Below are positions 34,501 through 41,969 of a DNA stretch of 64,000 nt, in pieces (positions within the stretch are counted from its first letter, which is position 1; each line of letters begins with the position of its first letter). The notes beneath the pieces are model-generated. The model was not told the origin of the DNA. It ran no database searches and saw only the letters and a list, made by a program, of their open reading frames with translations. Source of the DNA: Kordia sp964351775 (GTDB lineage: Bacteria > Bacteroidota > Bacteroidia > Flavobacteriales > Flavobacteriaceae); assembly GCA_964351775.1 (NCBI GenBank), contig CAYGPQ010000006.1, forward strand, positions 7,549 to 71,548, in the 5' to 3' direction. The translations under genes and the position numbers were made by a program.

Positions 34501-36418
34501 TTATCGTCAGCGAACGGAGCAAATTCATATTGTAGGCGAATATGCAAAAAGAAGATTGCAAAACTATGAAGCTGCCATCACTTTTGTGGATGATTATTTC
34601 AGTCAATCGTATGATGAATTTATCGCGACTTATTTTCCAAGAAGAAAAACAGAAATTAGCAGACCTGTCAGCCCCAAACGATTCGAAGAAATTTTGGGCA
34701 AATTAGATGTTGATCAAATAAAAATTGTGAATGATGGGAATTCAGATAATATTTTAGTTTTAGCAGGTCCTGGAAGTGGAAAAACAAAAGTATTGGTGCA
34801 CAAAATAGCAAGTTTATTATTGTTGGAAGACATCAAACCTGAACAATTTTTAATGCTCACCTTTTCAAAAGCAGCATCGCTGGAATTCAGATCAAGAGCA
34901 TACGAATTGGTGCCTGAATATGCTGGATTCATCAAAATAACTACGTTTCATGGATTTTGCTTTCAGTTGTTAGGACAATTGGGCGATTTAAAAAAATCTC
35001 AAAATATCATTAAAGATTGTATCCAAGCGATCAAAGATGAAGAAATAGATATTACTTCTATTGAAAACAAAAGTGTATTACTCTTAGATGAGTTTCAAGA
35101 TGTAAATGCTGAGGAATGGGAGTTGATTCAATTAATCATTAAAAAAGCCGAAAATATCAGAGTCATCGCTGTTGGTGACGATGATCAAAACATTTATGAA
35201 TTTAGAGGTTCGTCAAACAAATACATGTTAGCATTTAAAGACACTTACAAAGCAACACAGTACGATTTAATTAAAAATTATAGAAGTAGTACTGAAATTG
35301 TAGATTTTAACAATGAATTATTGCAAAGCATTCCCAAACGATTAAAAAATCAAATATTGGAATCTGTAAATGGTGTTGCTGCTTCAAAAAATAAATTAAT
35401 TCGATATACATCAAAATACTTAGAAAAATCGCTAGTAGATCAACTCATTGCAGATGATTATTCAGGAACACGGGCTGTGCTTGTTCGCACCAATAAACAA
35501 GCATTAATGGTGCAAACATTCTTAAAAAGTGCTGGAGAAAAAACAAAACTAATCACAGGGTTACAAGGTTTTAGACTTGCAGATTTATATGAATTGAGAA
35601 CCTTTACAGCACAACTTCAGAAAGATAAAAATGATGGCGGATTTATAGTAGAAAAATTATGGAATGAAGCAAAACGTGTCTTTACCACACAACATCAAGA
35701 GAGCATTCACTTAGAGACTTGTTTGGCGGTGATTTCTAAATTTGAATCTAACTATCCGAAATATCGTTTACTCGTTGATTGGTACGATTATATTCGTGAA
35801 ATCAACATGGAAGATGCCATCAATGCAGACGCGAATGCCATTGTTATTGCAACCATGCACAAGTCAAAAGGAAAAGAATTTGATCATGTATATGTATTGT
35901 TAGAAAATTTTGATTTTACAGATACAAAAGAAAAACGCTTGTTATATGTTGGTTGTTCCCGCGCAAAACAAAGTTTACAACTGCATTGCAATGCTACATT
36001 TTTTGATCACTTTAAAAGTCAAACGCTCCAATTCATTCACTTTACAGGTGTTACGCAACAACCTTTATCTTTTGAAATAGTTTTGGGGCATAAAGATATC
36101 TACTTAAAATCTCAAAAAGGATATGGTGCGCTTACTAGAATTTCCACATTAACAGCTGGAGAAAAATTAAAAAAAGATATCGTAAAATTTTCAACAAACG
36201 AAGCTTTAGGATTGGCCAACATGAATAATGGAAATATAGCTGTTTTTTCTAAAGGATTTATGGAGAAAACGTATGCAATTTTTGAAAAAGATGGGTATCA
36301 AATAATGAATGGTTCTGTTGAATATCTTGTATTTTGGTATGATAAAGACGAAGAAAAAGAATATAAAATTGTGTTGCCAAGATTATTGTTCACTAAAACT
36401 ACTATTGAAAATGAATGA
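31583..36418 (+). CDS. Exonuclease-RecQ helicase-UvrD helicase fusion protein
   Basis: 1611 residues. An N-terminal DEDD exonuclease-like domain has Asp9 and Glu11 in LYIDLETT, Asp57 in CGHNIVAHDIPIL and a late Asp112. A Cys cluster CGDTHCNYC lies at about 230-240, before the helicase rather than after it as in RecQ. A RecQ-type SF2 helicase follows (TGGGKS about 289-294, DEAH about 392-395, FGMGVDKDDVKSVIHY, QEAGRAGRDE). An SF1 UvrD/Rep-like helicase closes it (GPGSGKT near 1063, LLLDEFQDVN near 1166, GDDDQNIYEFRGS near 1198, TMHKSKGKEFDHVYV, LLYVGCSRAKQSL). A normal RecQ is 600-730 residues and UvrD about 720, so this combines three machines in one chain. A role in DNA repair or defence is open. 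It is monocistronic. Confidence 0.88.
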   Translation: MNTKILYIDLETTLQGKIKDVGALFNRQELHGNNFAKLTTWIQEAEYICGHNIVAHDIPILKEKLGTEIFHHKKLVDTLLWSPILFNENPYHKLVKGYKIVNDSDYNNPLSDCKLTEELLYEEVNAFHNLKDVEKKLYHVLLAKLENYAGFFELTSYHSNNVFAEIPLQILCKDIVCNNVNIAEIAQNNPIALAYAFSLIRAKENSILPNWVLQTVPETQRILEVMRYNFCGDTHCNYCNTHLNPRKALQTYFGYDNFRKFDPNESISLQEKTVSAGLGSTSFVAVFPTGGGKSLTFQLPALMKGASVRQLTVVISPLVSLMKDQVDNLVKKFGITKAIAINGLLSPLERHEAIERVENGDIQLLYISPESLRSPTILRILRGRSIARFVIDEAHCFSSWGQDFRVDYLYIGDFIKSLEAERLHTKIPVSCFTATAKPQVIEDIKTYFQSKLNIQLKEYVTRARRVNLEYEVIDIKDPNQKMGSLLSLLNDCEKPAIIYASRTKRVEEIYEEVTKKGFEATYFHGKLTKEEKNHQMDAFMNDTKDIIVATSAFGMGVDKDDVKSVIHYNISDSLENYVQEAGRAGRDEKIQAKCYILFNEDDLNKHFSLLQQTKINHKEIQQVWQALKYLSKNKAQKISNSALQIAQKAGWDTEIKDLETKVKTSISALEDQGFLKRKQNSSIVFANSLLVPNLEKALVKLRESATITETQLEQCSRVLQRIMKDDECRIDYLSDRTGLTLKEIRNVIDILRDLQILGDARDLTAFINLVQSANGSKNILQRYLKLEVALQQFLTKDSKISMRALNQHLLDTGVEKTSITSIKNILNYWEIRNFIRKRRIDRDTETYQINVKNKDVIAEDIQWRHELAVDTLDILIKLYKEQKNKITNKDKRDLPVGFSMLGLKKQNESFGIFGEAKQATIQQYERTLLFLNQIKSIQLEGGFMVYYNKFNMEDIDATIPRFTKDNFEKMDTHYRQRTEQIHIVGEYAKRRLQNYEAAITFVDDYFSQSYDEFIATYFPRRKTEISRPVSPKRFEEILGKLDVDQIKIVNDGNSDNILVLAGPGSGKTKVLVHKIASLLLLEDIKPEQFLMLTFSKAASLEFRSRAYELVPEYAGFIKITTFHGFCFQLLGQLGDLKKSQNIIKDCIQAIKDEEIDITSIENKSVLLLDEFQDVNAEEWELIQLIIKKAENIRVIAVGDDDQNIYEFRGSSNKYMLAFKDTYKATQYDLIKNYRSSTEIVDFNNELLQSIPKRLKNQILESVNGVAASKNKLIRYTSKYLEKSLVDQLIADDYSGTRAVLVRTNKQALMVQTFLKSAGEKTKLITGLQGFRLADLYELRTFTAQLQKDKNDGGFIVEKLWNEAKRVFTTQHQESIHLETCLAVISKFESNYPKYRLLVDWYDYIREINMEDAINADANAIVIATMHKSKGKEFDHVYVLLENFDFTDTKEKRLLYVGCSRAKQSLQLHCNATFFDHFKSQTLQFIHFTGVTQQPLSFEIVLGHKDIYLKSQKGYGALTRISTLTAGEKLKKDIVKFSTNEALGLANMNNGNIAVFSKGFMEKTYAIFEKDGYQIMNGSVEYLVFWYDKDEEKEYKIVLPRLLFTKTTIENE

Positions 36419-36452
36419 TTTTCAATACTTTTAATCACTTCAAAAAACACTT

Positions 36453-36676
36453 TCATTAGTGTTCGATAAAATCTTTTGAAAACGTTGCTATCAAAGAGTT
36501 TTTAAGGTGTTTTTGATGAATCATCATGCTTTTTTAAACCACCATTAGTAAAAAACTATTTTGGTTAGCATAAAAAAATATAATTGTAAATCTTGTTTTT
36601 TAGTTTGTCACTACTTCGTCTTTATTCTAGTATCTAACAGCGTAGCGGTCTTTTATCTTTTGTCGGACAATAGTGA
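36453..36676. mobile_element. MITE-like element, copy 2 (inverted)
   Basis: 224 bp and non-coding. The left end TCATTAGTGTTCGATAAAA and the right end (reverse complement TCACTATTGTCCGACAAAA) are imperfect terminal inverted repeats. AACACTT directly repeats on both sides (36446-36452 and 36677-36683). Internal blocks shared with copy 1 include CTAACAGCGTAGCGGTCTT and the reverse of ACTCTTTGATAGCAACGTTTTC. It lies 35 bases past the helicase fusion stop. Confidence 0.88.
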
Positions 36677-36985
36677 AACACTTTAATAAAATGTCCATTT
36701 TTTGATAAAATATGCTCGTTTTTAAAATCTCACCAGCCTAAATTGATCCTTGATTTTAGGGAAAACTACTGCTGTTTTCTAATGCTTAAATTTTCTGTCT
36801 AAAAAAAATTGTATTTTTAAGCACAAAGATAAATACTAATTAAAACGAAACTGATAAAGTACAAACAGGTACTTTTTTACATTAAAGTGATTGCTGTATT
36901 CATATAAAAAATAAACAAATTCCTGATTCCCCGATTCATTTGCTTTTTAAAATCAAACTAATCAATTATAAAAAAGAAGGAATAC
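36677..36985. other. Gene-free upstream region of the adenylation/oxoamine synthase gene
   Basis: AT-rich with no ORF. The start codon at 36986 is preceded by AAAGAAGGAATAC, a purine-rich stretch closer to a Shine-Dalgarno than most starts in this window. No clear -7 box was placed. Confidence 0.45.
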
Positions 36986-39900
36986 ATGGGTAAATTAGAC
37001 AATTTTAATTCAAGTTCGAGTGAGATTGAAACTGCTCGCAATCGACAAGATTTGTCGAATACAACAGAAGTCAAGTATGCAGAAGAAACCATTGGGACTG
37101 CCACTCAAGATTTAGAAACCACCATTAGTGGACTGATTGTCAAACAAATGCTAGCACATCCAAAACGTACAGCAATCATTGATGGCGAAACCAATATTGG
37201 CTACGAAAATCTTCTCAAACGCGCTAGTGAAGTTGCGGGAGAACTTCAAAACCGTAAAGTTCAACCCGGTTCGTTGATCGGAGTGTGCATGAACCGCTCT
37301 TGGGAACTAGTAGCTGCGTTAATTGGTGTCATGCAAGCTGGATGTGCATATGTTCCGTTAGATCCAGCATATCCACAAGATCGGGTTCAATATATGTTGG
37401 AGCATTCTCGTGCTGTAGCAGCGATTGTAGATACTGATAGCACTGCCAACCTATGCAGTGGAGTGTATGAACTATTGTGGATCAATAAAATAGGAAATTA
37501 TTCCGATAACTCAGTACGATCTTCTGCGAACGATTTGGCGTATGTTATCTATACCTCAGGTTCAACAGGAAAACCAAAAGGCGTAGCTGTCGAACACAAA
37601 AGTGTGGTGGCAATGCGTCAATCCATGCGTCAAAAATTTAGTGATGAAGAGTTAAAAGGTGTACTTGCTGCTGCTTCCGTTTGTTTCGACACCTCTGTAA
37701 TGGAAATTATGGGAACGCTGTCATTAGGGGGCACCATCATACTTGCAAAGAACGCGCTAGAATTGACCCAACTTCCTGCCGTGAATCAAGTCAGAACTTG
37801 CGTAATGGTGGCATCGGCAATGCAAGCGTTGCTATCTACAGAAAAACTCCCTGAAGGAATACAGTGTTTAGTTTTTGGAGGTGAAGCGCTCAAAAGTTCG
37901 TTAGTAGAACTGGTGTATTCACAAAAGCCAAATCTACGTGTGTTAAACGCGTATGGACCTACAGAAGATACGGTGTATTCTACGATTGCCGAAGTTCCTT
38001 CGGGAACTAAAGTGATTACTATTGGTACATCGGTGCCAAATTCACGAGCCTACATATTAGATGATGAATTACAACCCGTTTCTGTTGGAGTAGCAGGAGA
38101 ATTATACCTCGCAGGAAACAAGCTTGCACGTGGATATTTATATGAGGAAGCACTAACTAAAGAACGCTTTATAGACATGGAATCTAGTGAACTGATTCCA
38201 GACAATCGATTGTATAAAACGGGCGATTTGTGTCGCTGGACAGAAAATGGAGATATTGAATTTTTGGGTCGAGTAGACCAACAAGTAAAAATCAGAGGTT
38301 TTCGAATTGAACTAGAAGAAATAGAATCAACATTAGAGTCAATGGAAGGTGTTGATGCTGCTGCAGCGGCGGCTGTCGATGGAGGTATCGGTCAGAAAAT
38401 GCTAGTTATCTATGTGGTAAGTCGTGATAAAGCGGTAACAGAAGCGAGCGTAAAATCCTATTTATCGCAACGATTGCCGAAATATATGGTTCCTCAAGTT
38501 GTGAAACACCTAAAAGAATTACCGCTTTTACCCAATGACAAGCTCGATCGCAAAAAACTGATGAGCCTAGAAAAAGAAATGCGTTTTGAGCAAGATTCAG
38601 CAAATAATACTAGTATTTCTATAGAAAGTCTCTTTAGCTCAACTAAAGAACAGCAAGCAGCGATACTATCAATTATTCAGTGCGAATTGGCTTCGCTACT
38701 TCACTTAGGGGATCCAAAAAATGTATTACCAGATCATTCATTCGATGATTTTGGTCTCGATTCTTTAAGTACATTAGAATTTAGTAGTCGACTCGGCAAA
38801 TTATTAGGTCGAAAATTGTCAGCTCGTGCAATTTATGAATATTCTACGCCAAATGCTTTGGTCAATTATATCATCAACATAGCGGGAAATGATTCTGATG
38901 AAAGCTCAGTAGATAAGTTGCCAAGAATGGCTACTGATACTTTAGCTAGTTTCCAAACACATATGCAGTCGAGTCATCCAACATTTCAAGCGGCGAAAGT
39001 ATCTTCATGGTCAGTAAATGATAAAAGTAAGCTGGTTCAAGAAGTCTTAAGGATGGTGAACGACAATCGCAGAAATCCGTATAGTAAAGTTTTACTAACA
39101 GGAAGTGGAACTAGAGGAACTGTTGGTGATGCTTACAATGATGAAGAACAAGAAGCTATTATTTGGACAACCAATCTGTATCTAGGTTTGAACCGTGATC
39201 CTAAAGTTATGCAAGAAGCTACTACCGCTTTAGCACGATTTGGCACTGGAATGGGTACTTCTGCGGCAGCTTCAGGGATGACCAATCAACACTTAGAATT
39301 TGAAACGGAGTTTGCCGATTTAGTAGGAAAGCCTAGTGCTTGCTTATTTCCAACAGGATACACAGCTAATGTGGGAGCAATTGCAGGCATTCTAGGAAAA
39401 AACGATGTAGTCGTGATCGATCAACTTTGTCATGCGTCTATTGTAGATGGCGCTCGTTTATGCGGCGCGACTATCAGGACGTTTCAACACAATAATCCAG
39501 CTGACTTAGAGAGCGTCCTTCAATCGGAAGTATCACCTTATCGGAGTATTCTAGTTGTTTTAGAAGGCGTGTATAGCATGGGAGAAGGAGCTGCGCCAGT
39601 GGCAGAAATCGTTCGCATGGCAAAGAAATATAATGCACTTGTGTTAGTAGACGAAGCACATTCTTTTGGTTTTTATGGACAAGGTGGCGCAGGTATTTGC
39701 GCAGCTCAAGGCGTGACTGAAGAAGTGGATTTCATCATGACAACACTCAGTAAAGCATTAGGAAGTCTAGGTGGCGTTGTTGCAGCAAGTAAGGAACATG
39801 TTGATTTAATGAAATCGTCTTCCAGAGCTTATATCTTTCAGGCTTCTGTGAGTCCAGCAGATATGGCAGCTGCACTTACGGCATTGCGACGACTGCGTTC

Positions 39901-40594
39901 TGATGATGCATTGCGTGAGCGATTGTGGGATACAACGCGCTATATGCGTCAGCGATTCGAAGATGCAGGATATGATTTAGGAACTGGAGACGGTCCAATT
40001 GTCACTCCACATTTTAGCGATAAGGATAAATTGTATGCTATCGTACAGAACTTATATAAGCGAGGCGTTCAAACATCGGCAGTGACGTATCCAATTGTGG
40101 AAATTGGTCGCGGTCGCTTGCGACTTATTTGCTCAGCTGCGCATACACGTGAAGATGTCGACAAAACAATTGAAGCGCTTATTGAAGCAGAACGTGAAGT
40201 AGATGCACAACTCGCTGCCATACTTCATGAAACCGGAGACGCAAACATTACACAGTCTGATGTTGAGGTTTGGGCAAATACATTTGCTGATTACTTGAAA
40301 AAATCGATGGCTGAAACTACTGTTCCAACTCCAAATCTCACCATATCTGTTCGTATTCCTGAACAATCAGAACCCATTACCATTTTAGTTAAAGATGAAG
40401 ACGTGACATTGAGTACTGAAAAGAATCATGAGTTGCCTTCTTGTACATTGCTTCTTACGGATAGAGCGGCAGTTTCCGCTTTGCAATCATCAGATGTACA
40501 AGGATTACTTCACAGTATTTGTAATGGTACCTGTGTGCTAAAAGGGCAAGTTGAGCCATTTATATGGTTTATTGCGCGAATTGTAGAGCAGTGA
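36986..40594 (+). CDS. Adenylation-carrier-oxoamine synthase-SCP2-like fusion
   Basis: 1202 residues. An NRPS-type adenylation domain spans about 45-530: YVIYTSGSTGKPKGVAVEH, NAYGPTEDTVYST, YKTGDLCRW, VDQQVKIRGFRIELEEIE and NDKLDRKKL. A carrier domain (about 550-640) has FGLDSLS with Ser593 for phosphopantetheine. A PLP alpha-oxoamine synthase follows (about 690-1080) with DEAHSFGFYG (Asp889, His892) and TLSKALGSLGG (Lys923 Schiff base). The last ~110 residues look like an SCP2-type lipid-binding domain. The likely chemistry is loading an amino or carboxylic acid on the carrier, then decarboxylative condensation with an amino acid to an alpha-amino ketone. SxtA, PigH and Fum8 show similar carrier-AOS logic. 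No other biosynthetic gene is next to it. Its GC looks higher than its neighbours, suggesting transfer. Confidence 0.85.
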   Translation: MGKLDNFNSSSSEIETARNRQDLSNTTEVKYAEETIGTATQDLETTISGLIVKQMLAHPKRTAIIDGETNIGYENLLKRASEVAGELQNRKVQPGSLIGVCMNRSWELVAALIGVMQAGCAYVPLDPAYPQDRVQYMLEHSRAVAAIVDTDSTANLCSGVYELLWINKIGNYSDNSVRSSANDLAYVIYTSGSTGKPKGVAVEHKSVVAMRQSMRQKFSDEELKGVLAAASVCFDTSVMEIMGTLSLGGTIILAKNALELTQLPAVNQVRTCVMVASAMQALLSTEKLPEGIQCLVFGGEALKSSLVELVYSQKPNLRVLNAYGPTEDTVYSTIAEVPSGTKVITIGTSVPNSRAYILDDELQPVSVGVAGELYLAGNKLARGYLYEEALTKERFIDMESSELIPDNRLYKTGDLCRWTENGDIEFLGRVDQQVKIRGFRIELEEIESTLESMEGVDAAAAAAVDGGIGQKMLVIYVVSRDKAVTEASVKSYLSQRLPKYMVPQVVKHLKELPLLPNDKLDRKKLMSLEKEMRFEQDSANNTSISIESLFSSTKEQQAAILSIIQCELASLLHLGDPKNVLPDHSFDDFGLDSLSTLEFSSRLGKLLGRKLSARAIYEYSTPNALVNYIINIAGNDSDESSVDKLPRMATDTLASFQTHMQSSHPTFQAAKVSSWSVNDKSKLVQEVLRMVNDNRRNPYSKVLLTGSGTRGTVGDAYNDEEQEAIIWTTNLYLGLNRDPKVMQEATTALARFGTGMGTSAAASGMTNQHLEFETEFADLVGKPSACLFPTGYTANVGAIAGILGKNDVVVIDQLCHASIVDGARLCGATIRTFQHNNPADLESVLQSEVSPYRSILVVLEGVYSMGEGAAPVAEIVRMAKKYNALVLVDEAHSFGFYGQGGAGICAAQGVTEEVDFIMTTLSKALGSLGGVVAASKEHVDLMKSSSRAYIFQASVSPADMAAALTALRRLRSDDALRERLWDTTRYMRQRFEDAGYDLGTGDGPIVTPHFSDKDKLYAIVQNLYKRGVQTSAVTYPIVEIGRGRLRLICSAAHTREDVDKTIEALIEAEREVDAQLAAILHETGDANITQSDVEVWANTFADYLKKSMAETTVPTPNLTISVRIPEQSEPITILVKDEDVTLSTEKNHELPSCTLLLTDRAAVSALQSSDVQGLLHSICNGTCVLKGQVEPFIWFIARIVEQ

Positions 40595-40670
40595 TAGTCT
40601 ATTTAGCTATGCTGATTAAGATTATATTATGTCAGAAATAAATAACAAGCTACTTAATTGTAGAAAAATA

Positions 40671-40702
40671 AAAAGGCTTTCCAGTTTAATGGAAAGCCTT
40701 TT
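40671..40702 (+). terminator. Terminator of the adenylation/oxoamine synthase gene
   Basis: AAAAGGCTTTCCA and TGGAAAGCCTTTT form a perfect 13 bp stem with a 6-base loop and T-run, 77 bases past the stop. Confidence 0.88.
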
Positions 40703-40723
40703 GCTTGTTATGGTTTTAACCTT

Positions 40724-40765
40724 GTAGCGAGAACGAGAATTGAACTCGTGACCTCCGGGTTATGA
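40724..40765 (-). pseudogene. 3' fragment of a CAU-anticodon tRNA (integration scar)
   Basis: On the minus strand GTTCATAACCCGGAGGTC is followed by the perfect T-arm ACGAG-TTCAATT-CTCGT and the acceptor strand TCTCGCTAC. This is positions 31-73 of a tRNA with anticodon CAT (Met-type). The 5' half is absent: the bases upstream do not pair with CCCGG or with the acceptor strand. This is what remains where a tyrosine-recombinase element integrated at the anticodon loop. In the simple model the element would lie to the right of the fragment. No integrase gene is in the window. Confidence 0.8.
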
Positions 40766-41051
40766 ACTAAAAAGCCGTAAATTTAAATATCTGTTTATCA
40801 GTTTTTTATAAATAATGCTATTTACAAAACGATGTCATATCTATGCAAAAAGGTACTTCAAAAAGATACTTTTTTATTATCCTTAATTTTATGATTTCAT
40901 AGAAAGTTCCATTGCATCATATACAGTAGTTCTTAAATGATTATGCTTTATTATTTTAAACATCTGAAGACTATCTTTATTAGGTAGTTTTAAATTAAGC
41001 GAAATATTTAATGTCTTTACGGTTTACCGAAAAGTCAGTCCAAAATGTATT
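40766..41051. other. Region beside the tRNA fragment, no convincing gene
   Basis: With the terminator and tRNA fragment this makes a 457-base gap. A 24-codon minus-strand frame (40889-40963) is not called. Repeated GGTACTTCAAAAAGATACTT-type sequence around 40850-40873 may form a weak hairpin. Confidence 0.4.
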
Positions 41052-41252
41052 TTAGATTCCATTTGTTGAATAATTCACATATTGAAAATCACTTGGATCT
41101 AGTTGTAGCTCTAAAACTTTATTCAATACATCTTCTGGTAAATGTTTAAAGTTTTGTATTTCTTCAATCGAGGTTTCATTTTCACTAAATGACACTACTG
41201 TTAAAAATACAGCTAATAAAATAACAGCAATAACAATTACATTTTTTTTCAT
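41052..41252 (-). CDS. Small exported or membrane-anchored peptide
   Basis: 66 residues. Residues 1-22 (MKKNVIVIAVILLAVFLTVV) form a hydrophobic signal or anchor helix, followed by an acidic, polar tail containing LPEDVLNKVLELQLDPSDF. No Cys and no GG leader. The frame is clean, with an AT-rich upstream region on the minus strand. No family is recognised. It is close to the double-glycine peptide gene at 41463-41642 on the same strand (210-base gap with a hairpin between). Confidence 0.55.
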   Translation of the reverse strand: MKKNVIVIAVILLAVFLTVVSFSENETSIEEIQNFKHLPEDVLNKVLELQLDPSDFQYVNYSTNGI

Positions 41253-41403
41253 TTTTATTATGGTTAATATTCGTCTTTAAAAAAATGACTATCAAAAAAA
41301 GTAATTTTTACAAATAAAAAATTGTAAAAAAAATCACCTTATTGAAAAAGCTAAATAAACTGCTGCTAGGCAATTAGTAAACTTACAAATAAACCGAAAA
41401 AAT

Positions 41404-41436
41404 AAAACCCAAGAGTTTATTTAACTTTTGGGTTTT
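41404..41436 (-). terminator. Terminator of the 41463-41642 peptide gene
   Basis: AAAACCCAAGAG and CTTTTGGGTTTT form a 12 bp stem with one mismatch, 27 bases past the stop, with T-rich sequence on the minus strand. Confidence 0.75.
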
Positions 41437-41462
41437 AATTTATCTAAAACGGTTATTTAAAA

Positions 41463-41642
41463 TTAACTTGAAATTTGAGTGGCTTTATCTTTTGCAGCTT
41501 TCACAATTGCTGTATCCAACTGAAATTGTATTGCTAATTCTACTATTTGAGAATAGAGTGCCATACTTGCCTTGTCAAAAGCTGTTGTATCAATCATTCC
41601 TCCATTAATGTTTTCCATTTGTCTTTTAGATAGTACTTTCAT
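41463..41642 (-). CDS. Double-glycine leader peptide (putative bacteriocin-type precursor)
   Basis: 59 residues from ATG 41642. MKVLSKRQMENINGG is a short double-glycine leader of the class II bacteriocin kind. The 44-residue remainder (MIDTTAFDKASMALY then SQIVELAIQFQLDTAIVKAA and KDKATQISS) is an amphipathic helix with no Cys or Trp. It is unlike the lanthipeptide-like and Trp-rich peptides in this window. It may be a quorum or bacteriocin peptide, or an unmodified RiPP, exported by a C39-peptidase ABC system elsewhere. A terminator follows. Confidence 0.68.
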   Translation of the reverse strand: MKVLSKRQMENINGGMIDTTAFDKASMALYSQIVELAIQFQLDTAIVKAAKDKATQISS

Positions 41643-41969
41643 GCATAAAATTCATAGTTTGAATCTTTAGTTACTAACGGATCCTTATAGTGCATTAAAG
41701 AATCCAATCACCATCCTTTTCTCGCTTATGTAATAACAGACAAAAGTGTTGAGCGATAGGGTAAGTCTTTAAAGATGCTAACTATATGACTATCCATAGC
41801 TAACTAGTAAAAGTTAAAATATGGGTAAATGTACAAATCAGCATCAAATTCTAAGATTCCTGACTTTTTACTGACCTACCTCTGACTTTATTCTGAATGA
41901 CAATTCTACAATATACCTATAGTAATTCGCAACTTTGACGATGATTAAATAAATAAAAAATATAACATT
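41643..41969. other. Gene-free region upstream of the subtilase-like gene
   Basis: No ORF of note and no strong repeat. ATACCTATAGTAATTCGC lies about 45 bases upstream of the next start and could include a -7 box. Confidence 0.35.

Noticed and set aside
40889..40963. 24-codon minus-strand ORF next to the tRNA fragment (MFKIIKHNHLRTT)
   Set aside because: The frame extends upstream without a start and hits a stop; could be a relic of a gene but nothing identifies it.
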